Made by a program: the position numbers and the translations under genes. Of a stretch of DNA of 64,000 bases, positions 54,101-63,100 are shown one piece after another; the stretch's first letter is position 1, and every line of letters begins with the position of its first letter. The DNA is from Amycolatopsis taiwanensis DSM 45107. Lineage in GTDB: Bacteria; Actinomycetota; Actinomycetes; Mycobacteriales; Pseudonocardiaceae. The stretch covers positions 48,484 to 112,483 of the forward strand of contig NZ_JAFB01000009.1 in the NCBI RefSeq assembly GCF_000519205.1. Reading direction: 5' to 3'. Below the pieces are notes generated by a model. It worked only from the letters and a program-made list of their open reading frames with translations. It had not been told where the DNA came from and did no database searches.

Positions 54101-57100
54101 TGATGATGCCGCGGTGGCGAGGCTGGCGCCGTATGTAGGCGTTGCTGCCGGGGTTTATGACTGGGAGTCCGGTCGGGTCGGCTTGCGGTTGCGTGAGCCG
54201 TTGGCGTTGGTTGCCACGGCCTTGGTGAAGGAGGTTGTGACTTCGCTGCGGCTGCAGTCGCCGCTCGATGTGGTGCGCGTGTCGGCTGTGGCGGACCGGC
54301 CGGGTGAGCGTGCTTCCGCGGCGCGGCTGCTGCTGGATCGGCAGATTGCCGATCACGAAGCGGTTTTGGCGTGGATGCGCTCGTTGGAGGGACCGCTGCC
54401 GGCGGAAATGGAGGCGGTGCGGGCCTGGAGCGAGAGTGTGCTGCGGGGTGTGGTGGCGTCTCGTTACCTGGTCGACTTCGATCTCCCGGGTGCGGTCGTG
54501 TCCACTATGGACAGGGGGTTGTCGCCTGCCGAGCCGAACCTGGGTCCTGAGCGCCGTTCCGGCGCGAAACCGTCCACTGTAGACCTCGGGCATCGCCTGC
54601 GCGACGGGGAATGGCTCGACGAACACGATCTGACCGAGGTGCTCTCCGAACTGGGCGACATGGTCGGGCAGTGGCTGGACCCGGCCGGCGTGCAGGCAGC
54701 GGTGTCGAAGCGCGTCGACCAGATGGATGCGAACCTGCGCTCGACGCGCGCAGTGTCGTCCGTCGAACGGGCCGAAGGCTTCTACCAGCTGCACGACAGG
54801 ATGCTCGTCATCCAGGAGCGGCTGCGGCGCTGGGAACAGGATTTCCGCCTGCAACCCCCGATGCCCCCTGGTTCGGGCTTGCTGGAGTACATCGGCCGGC
54901 GCACCGCGTTTACGACGTGGATGCGCGAGGTCGGCGGACCGCTGGATCGCCGCTTCCTGGCGCGAGTTCGGGCGCGCGGCGAGATGGCCCACGCGTTGCT
55001 GGCGGCCGCCCTCTCGCGGCACATCGGTCCCAGCCTCATCGACGAGTGGGTTGAGGTCGCCGACTTGCTGCTGCCCATGGACCGTCGAGCGGACGCCTTC
55101 AGCGACGGGATCTCGCTGCTCGACCTGGTCGATCTCGTCGCCACCGTGCACGGAATCGGCAACGGCGAGCTGCCCCTGGTCGACCGGGTCCTCGGCGGGG
55201 TCGAGCGCGCGTTGCGGCAGCCGGGCCTGACGGAAACGGCGCGAGACTTGTTGGGTGCGGTGGCGCGGCACGCGCGCGAACTCGACCAGGCCATCGACCG
55301 CGCTGTCTCGGCGAGCCAGGTCATGGTGCTGCGCATACCGCTGTGGGAGCTCCGCCGTAGCCTGACGGAACTCCATCGCACCGAGGGCATCGATGTGTCG
55401 GCGCCGGGGCGGGCGGGGCCCGCGGTGAGCCCGGCGCTGCCCGCTCGACCCGCGAAACCACTCCCCGGTGACACCCCCATCGGCGCTGGTTCAGGGCCGC
55501 ACGCGGTCCAGCCGGCAACGTTCTGGCCGCGAATTCACCGGTCCCTCGGTCATGCCATCGCCGCCTTGGGTGCCCTGAGAGGCCATTCGAACGCGTCGTC
55601 GTTGTTGCGGCATTTCCTCGGCAATACGGGCGAGGATTTCGTCGTCGATCCGGATCGGATGTTGCGGGACATCCCGGGGTTGCTGGAGGACGTAGCCGGC
55701 CAGGTCAGGTTCGAGGTGCTGAGCATCGTGCGCGAGCACGAGGCGCAGGCTCGCGCTGAGGGCAGGCCTCGTGATGACGTCGAGCAGTTCTCGTTCAGCA
55801 GCGACTGGCGGCGATTCAACAAATGGCGTCTGCAGGACCAGAGCCCGGACTGGTGGTTCGCGATCGGGACCTTCTACTGGGCCGTCACCGGCGTGGTGAC
55901 GATGCATGCCGACGAGCAGGTCCGGGTGGATTACCAGGTCCACGTCTACGATCGCTACAACTGGCATTCGGAGGTAATAACCCCCTTAGCCTCGTTCGTG
56001 CCGGGGTCGGCACCCGAACGGCTTGGCATCGACCACACCGTGTGGCAGGGGCTGCACCAAGCGGGGCTCGCGCGGGAATTCGACATTGTCGGTTCGACCG
56101 GCCGCAAGACCCATGTCGGTTCGGTGTCGTCGATGTACGAGCTGGAAGTCCCGGCCGGGGCCCCCGGGAACTGGCGGAACCGGCTGCTGGACGGGCTGCT
56201 CGGGCTGAACCGGGTTCCGTCGCCGATCTCGGTGGAGCGGGTGGCGAACCAGTGGTTGCACTTCTCCGCGGAGCAGGGCGAAGCCGACATCTGGGTCAGG
56301 CGGGACGCGGACGACTCGACGCTGACCGTGAGCAGCGGCGCTAGCCTCGAGTCCAGGCAGAGCACGCGGTGGGATGGCCGGCTGCGCTGGGATCCGTACG
56401 CGTCCGCTTACGTTGGTGAGCACGGCCGCATCAGCTTCCTGGGCAACGGTGGCTGGGGCCGGCTGACCGATGGTCATCCCGACCGGGCGTCGGTGCGGAT
56501 CTTTGGACAGCCCACGCAAGAGTTCGCCTTCCAAGGGGCGTATTCGCCCGAGCCGGCGGCTCCGGCCGACGAGCACCCGGTGCGTGCGGCGTTCCGCGAG
56601 GAGCTGCGCGGACCGGTCGCGACGGCGCTGGCGCGGTTCCGGCGCAGACGGCTGACGGTCCCGGCGCGCGAGGTGCCGTTGCTGACGCACTGGCCCGAAA
56701 CGGGCGGCGCGATGGCCGATCCCCATGCCGTGGCCGCGACGGTCGCGGAGGTGTTCGTCCGGGGTGTGCCGGGTGTGCGGGAGGTGCGGCCGGTGCCGGA
56801 CCCCGCGGCGCCGGGCCGGCTGTGGCTGGTCGAGTTGGACGCCGGCCCCCAGTTCCTGCTGCGCGTCCGGGCGGGCGAGCCGGTCGGAACTCCGTGGCTG
56901 CACCTGCCGGAGCTGCGGGTCGTCGGCGGTGACGTGCGGACCCGGCAGGTCACTGGGCTGGGACCGGTCGAGGTCGTGGTGCCCGAGGTCCCGGCCGATG
57001 CGACCGAGCGCACGGCGCTGCTGGAGAGCGCCCTCCGGCAAGCGGTGGACCTGTTGCCGGACGGCCTGCGGGCTGCCTTGCCGGAGGCAGCCGGGGCCGG

Positions 57101-60100
57101 GCGCCTCGGCCAGGTGGCCGTGCCCCGCTCGGTGGTCCAGGGCGGTAGAGGCCCCGACGTCGGTGTCGCGGAGTGGCGGATGGCCGACGCGCTTGCCCGT
57201 CTCCGGCGCGGCGAGCTGGTCGACCGGGTGCGCCCGGAGGCGGGAATCGCGCTGTCGGAGGGGCTGCGAGACGGCACTCTCCGCATCGCCGACGGTGCGG
57301 TGTATCGAACACCTGACCATCCTGTGGAGCCGCATTATCTCCTACGATTGATTTCTCCGGAATTCCCCCGGCACGGGGTCACCGTTGTCGATCACGAGCC
57401 CACCCTGTCCGACGTCGACGACTTCGCCGGGGGCAGCGCGGGATCGAGGGCGGACCTGGTCGCCGCGCTCAGGCAGGCGTCGCAGGTCAAACCAAACCGG
57501 GTGTGGATCGCCGAGCACTACACGTCCGGCGGGCTGGATGTCGACGCCACGCAGGCCCACCACGGTACGGACGTGACCGGGCAGTCGCAGGTCCTGCATC
57601 GCGAAGTCGCCCTGAAGGACGTCTCGGGCTGGTGGGAGGTCGAGACCGACAAGGACGGCCGGATCACCACCAGGTGGACCGCGAACCCGGACTTCCTCGG
57701 CCCGCTTCCCAGCCTGGCCGACCAGGCGCGCATCGTCACCAGCCTCGACGGCGCCACCCAGGAGGCCATCGCCCGGTTCGCCAGGTATGGCGCGCGGGCG
57801 ATCGCCGACCGGCTCGGGATCGATGAATCGGTGGTCGTCGACCGGATCAACGAGCTGGTCCGCGAGGCTTTCGTGCTCGACGAACAAGGCGTGGCCGAGG
57901 CCTTCCGCGACAACCCCGATGCCCGGGAGCGGATCAGCCCGTATGTGGGTGCCGCCGGTGTGTATGACTGGGGTTCCGGACGCGCCGGTTTGCGGATGGG
58001 TGATCCGCTGGCGTTCGTCACCGCGGCTTTGGTGAAGGAGGTGGTGACCTCCCTGCGGCCGACGTCGCCGGTCGATGACCTTCGGGCGCTCGGGATCACC
58101 GTCGCGGATCACCTGGCGTGGGCGGCACAGGAAGTGACCTTTGCTCGCGAGTTCAAGGATCACCGACTTGTGCAGGCGTGGATGGACGCGCTGGGCGACC
58201 AGGTTCACCCCGCCTTCGCCGAAGTGCGGGCGTGGCACGACTCCGTGTTGCGCGGTCTGATCCAGTCCCAGCTGGAGACCCTCGGCCACGCGCGCGAGAT
58301 CCTGTCCGCGTTGACCGAGGGGCGTGCTCCGGTAGAGCCGAACCCGGGCGCCGAGCCGTTCGGCGCGGGCTTCCAGCGGGCGGTGTCCAATGTGCTGGAC
58401 GATCCCGACGCGAAGTACCGGCTGCTTCTGGTCGATGTCGATCTGGCGGAGTTGTATGCGCGGTTCGGGAACGACCTGCACCCGGCCGTGGTCGTCGCCG
58501 GTGAATACGGCATGGATTACCTGCGCGGCCTGTACGAACGTTGGGCCAGGCGGCCGTGGTCGGATCCGGTGGTCCTTTCCACCGTGGGGCCACATGCGCG
58601 CGACGGCCTCGTAACCGCCCTGACCAGCGTCTTTCCGCTCGCTGAGCCGCGTTCGGTCCGGGATGCCATGCCGTGGTTCGGGTTCGATCCGCTGGAACTC
58701 GGGGAGGTAGCCCGGTTCCGCGATCTCCTGGCGCGTGCGGGTCTGCCCGATCCGTCGCCGGCCGAACTGCTGGCTTTGCGGGAGGTCGCGTTCAGCCAGG
58801 TCGGGTCGCTCGACCTGGCCGGCCGCCGGGAACTCCTCGAAACCATGCCGGGTGCCATCGGCGACGTGGTCCGGCAGGAGCTTGGGGAGGCAGCGAATCG
58901 TGGCGAACCGGGGTCGACCACGGCGGCGTCCAGGGAAACCACCCCGGCTGCCGACATTCCCGGGCAAGGGACTCCTGCCCCGGCCGTGACCGACCAGGGT
59001 GCGAATTCCGCCCCGGTCGCCGAACGCCCGGCCGACGACGGGTTGCTCAGGAGCATCGAACAGACGGGCACCGCACGGCTGGCGGGTCACCCGGTGCGCT
59101 TGGAAGCCACCCGCACGGGCCCGGATGAGCTGCGGGTCAACGTGTTCTACACCGACGACGCCCCGTTCGCCGTCGTGGTGCGCGAAGGCACCGAAACCTG
59201 GTCGTTCTACCAGGACTATCGCGATGGAGTCCGGGCGCGGGACGACCTCTTCGGGGTGGGATACGACGGGTACCAGCTCGAGTTGCCCATGCGCGCGCTC
59301 GGTGACACGTTGCCGGCGGTCCTCGCCGAACAGCTCCAGCTCATTCTGCTTTCCCGGTTCCGCCACGGCCTGACCACGCCGGCCGCGACGGGCGTCCCGC
59401 GCGGGGACGGGCCCGCGATCGCGATCTCCGCCGCCGAGGCCGGGCTGGCCTCGGCGGGCCTGGGTGACTCGGTGCGCGATCCGCGCGTGTTCGCGGATCC
59501 GGGAAGTGCGCGCGTCATCATCCGGGCGGCCGACGCGTCCCGGGCGCCGTTCCAGGTCGTGGTGCACACCATGCCGGGGCTCGACGCGCCCCGGCTGCGG
59601 CTGACCATGGCGACCCCGGATGTCCACTTGCTCGACCTGCCCACCCACTTCTCCGAGGCCGAGGTGGCACGCGCGATCGCCGACGCGCTGCGCGGGGCCG
59701 TGGCCTACCGGCATGTCGCGCTGGGGCTCGGGGACCTGCCGCCTGCCCGCGTCGAGCCGGCGCCGCCCGGCCGGCTCGCGGGGGTGCGCCGCTTCATCCC
59801 CGCGGTGGTCTTCCGGCCGTCCCGTGACTTGCGGAACTTCGCCGGCACGGTCGCGGACCGGGTGGCGCGGGGGCCCGCCGAAGCGGCGAAACAGGCTCGG
59901 GCCGCCTATGCGGAGGCGTTGCGGGCGATCGACAAGGACGAGTCCTACCTGCCGTGGGTGGCGCAGCGGCTGCGCGAGCTGACTGGCCTTCCCGCCGACG
60001 CTGAGCTGATCGTGAGCACTCTGGCGGCGGTTTACCAGCTGACCGAGCACGAGGTCGCGGCGCTGATCCTGGAACCACGTGGCGCGATCCAGAAACGTGC

Positions 60101-63100
60101 CGTGACGGTCCCGCCGCCTGGCCCCGACGGCGATTTGGCACGGCAGCTGATCGGCCGGCGGGCCGACACCACCCTGCGCCTGATCGGCGAGCACCGGGAG
60201 TGGCTGCTGGCCGCGGCCGATGAGGCGGCTACCCGGTTGGAGGAGGCGGAGCGGGACTGGACCGAGGCTCGGGACGAAGCGCTCCGGGAGGTCGACGAGG
60301 CGCACCGCAAGGCCATCGAAGCCGGCCTGCCGCAGTGGGCGGCCGACCAGCTGGTCTCGCCGGCGCGGGACCGGATCGTCGATGAGGGCACCCGGCCGAG
60401 GTTCGACCCGGAGCCGGAGGACCCGAAGCTGGCGGAGTCGTTCGGTTCGACGGGTCGGAGTCCCCGGAACCTGGTGGGGGTCCGGCGGGAGCTGGCGTCC
60501 GTGGTGCGGCGGGCGGAACCCTCGCGCCGGCACGCCGAGGCCGAGTACCGTGCGGCGGCCGCGGAGCTTCGGCTCGTGCGGTCGAAGGTGGCCGGCCGAA
60601 AGAGCAGGGCGCCGGGCCTGCTGCGGGAAGCGGGCGGTGCCGAAGTCTCCGGCACCGTGGCGGACGCCTTGCACCTACCGGTCCGGTACGTGACCGCCCG
60701 CCGCGCGACGGGGGAGACCACGGACACCGGCCGGTCGGCTACCGGCAGCCTGAGCGAGCGGCTGCGTGCGGCCGCCAAGGCGGTCAGGGAGGACGAGGCC
60801 CGGCTGGAGCGCGCGATCATGGGCCTCCTGCTGGCCGAACGCGCGCGGGACGTAGCTCACGTGGCCTACGTGGAAGAAGTGCGTGAGGTGATCGTCCAGG
60901 CGAGCGATCAAGGAGTTTCGCTGGGGGAGATTTCCCGGCGTACCGGCTTGACCCACACCGAGATCACCGAGATCACGCGTCGGGTGGTCAGCCCGGGTAC
61001 CTCCGAGACGCCGCCCAAGTACCGGCTTCCCGTGGTGGACGCCGTGCTCGAATCGCGGGCGTTCCTGGCGCGTGCCGGGCGTCGCGTGTTCGGCATCAGC
61101 GCGATCATCCCCGATGTCGCGGAATTGATCCGCTTCTTTGATTCGTTGGATCCGGACGACCCGGCGTCGCTGCAGGCCTTGCTGGATAAGGGTGTTTCGC
61201 GGGACACGGCCGAGGCCTTGTTCCGCAATCGCTTGTCCACCAAGCACATGAGCGACATTCACCACCACCTGCTCAGCTACGCGCTCGACAACCAGTACCT
61301 CGGTGCCGGTAATGAGCGGTCGGAGCCGACCCGGCTGGCCGCGGTGATGAAGTGGCTGAAGAACGAGCCGAGGCAGAGCCTGGCCGAGCGGCAGTTGCGG
61401 TATCGCGAGGAACTCGGTGACGAGGGCCGGATCCTGTATTCGGCGATCCGTGAGCGGGCGTTCGGTTTGGCGGCGGCGAGTGGTGCGACGTATTACGGGC
61501 TGATCAATGGCCTGCGGGCCGGCATGATCGACAAGAAGAGCGTGCTGGAGCTGCAGGGGAAGCTCGCGGACGCGTTGATGTTCAAGATGTACCGCGAATT
61601 GCCGGCGGATGTGCGGTGGCGGGCGGATGTCGGGGTGGTCGGCACCAGGTGGGACATCCCGGGCGCGCACGGCTATGACCTGCTGATGGCGATGCTGGGC
61701 CTCCAGAAAGGCGCTGAGCAGACGGCGGACAAGGAGGCGGTCGGGCAGCTGCTGGGGGATGAGGCCAACACCATCTACAACCGCGCCTGGATCGCCCATC
61801 TCCAGCGGACGGTGGCCGCCGCGGTGCAGATCAAGACCGACCTCGACGAGGTGGGCCGGTTCACGGGGGCGGACGAGGCCCGGGCGAGAGACCTGGTGGT
61901 GGCCGCGGACGGGCTGTCCTCGATGGACCAGGTCCATTTCCTCGAACGCCTGGTGGAAAACGGCGACGCGCTGCGGGAGTTGCTCCGTGCGGCGGGCCAT
62001 GAGGAGCTGGCGGACAGCCTGCCCGAACAAGTCCCGGACATGTTCAATCCGCATTTCCTGGAGAAGATGCGGGCGAATCGCGAAACCGGTCAGATGATGC
62101 TGCTGCATCACGACAATGGGTGGGCGAAGGTCGGCCTGAACGGGTTGTTCGAGTCGGGGGCGCCGGATGAGCGTGGTCTGATGCCGATGATGGCGTTGCT
62201 CGAGCACCACCCGGAGTTCCGGAACAACCGGTTGGTGTGGGCGCATCTGGGGGTGGGGAACTGGACGACGCTGACGGCTGGTCATCTCGACCGGCTGGAT
62301 TTGATGCTGGACCGCTTCCCCGGGTTGAACTACGACTTTTCGTGGACGCCGCTGGGGCAGTACATCCGTGATGATCCCGCGGTGTTCGAGCGGTTCATCG
62401 AGTTCGCGGTGAAGCATCAGGACCGGCTGGCGTTCGGCTCGGATGGCATCAGTCAGATGCCCAGTGTTCAGATGTTCCGGCACTGGACGGAGATGGAGCC
62501 GGTCTTCGTCGCCATCATGGAACGTTATCCCGATGGTGCGGAGATCGTCCGTAAGATCGGCGGCGGTAACTACGTCAGGCTCATGACGGATTCCGAGCGC
62601 GAGACTGATCAGCGGTTCGTCGACGAGTATTTCTCCGACTACCACGACGCGTGGGTCGAGCTCATTTCGGAGTTCCCGGAGTCCTTCCAGCAGGAGTTCC
62701 ACGAGCGGGCGCGGCGGTTGCGACAGTTCTTCGAGCCCGATCCAGCCCGTGCGGCCGGTCCCGGTGTGGGTCCGGACGAGTGGCAAGGGAACTGGCGGCG
62801 TAATCCGCAGATCCAGTCCGCGATCAAGGCGTACCGGATCGTCTATGGCGACTTCAGGTCCGCCGCGGCTGCCGATGTCGTGCGCTCCGACATTACGGCG
62901 AAGATCCGCAAGTCGGTCACCGATTATTGGCAGAACCGTCGGGAACGCGGCGGGCTGCGACCGGTGGACACGGCCGATGATCTGGACCTGCCGGTCACGG
63001 TGCAAGCCCTGGCCTCGGCGCACTATGCGTTGCAAGCGTCCGAAGGGCTCTCGCCCGAGGAACGGCAGGAACTGGTCGAGCGCGTATACCGCGACGTCGA

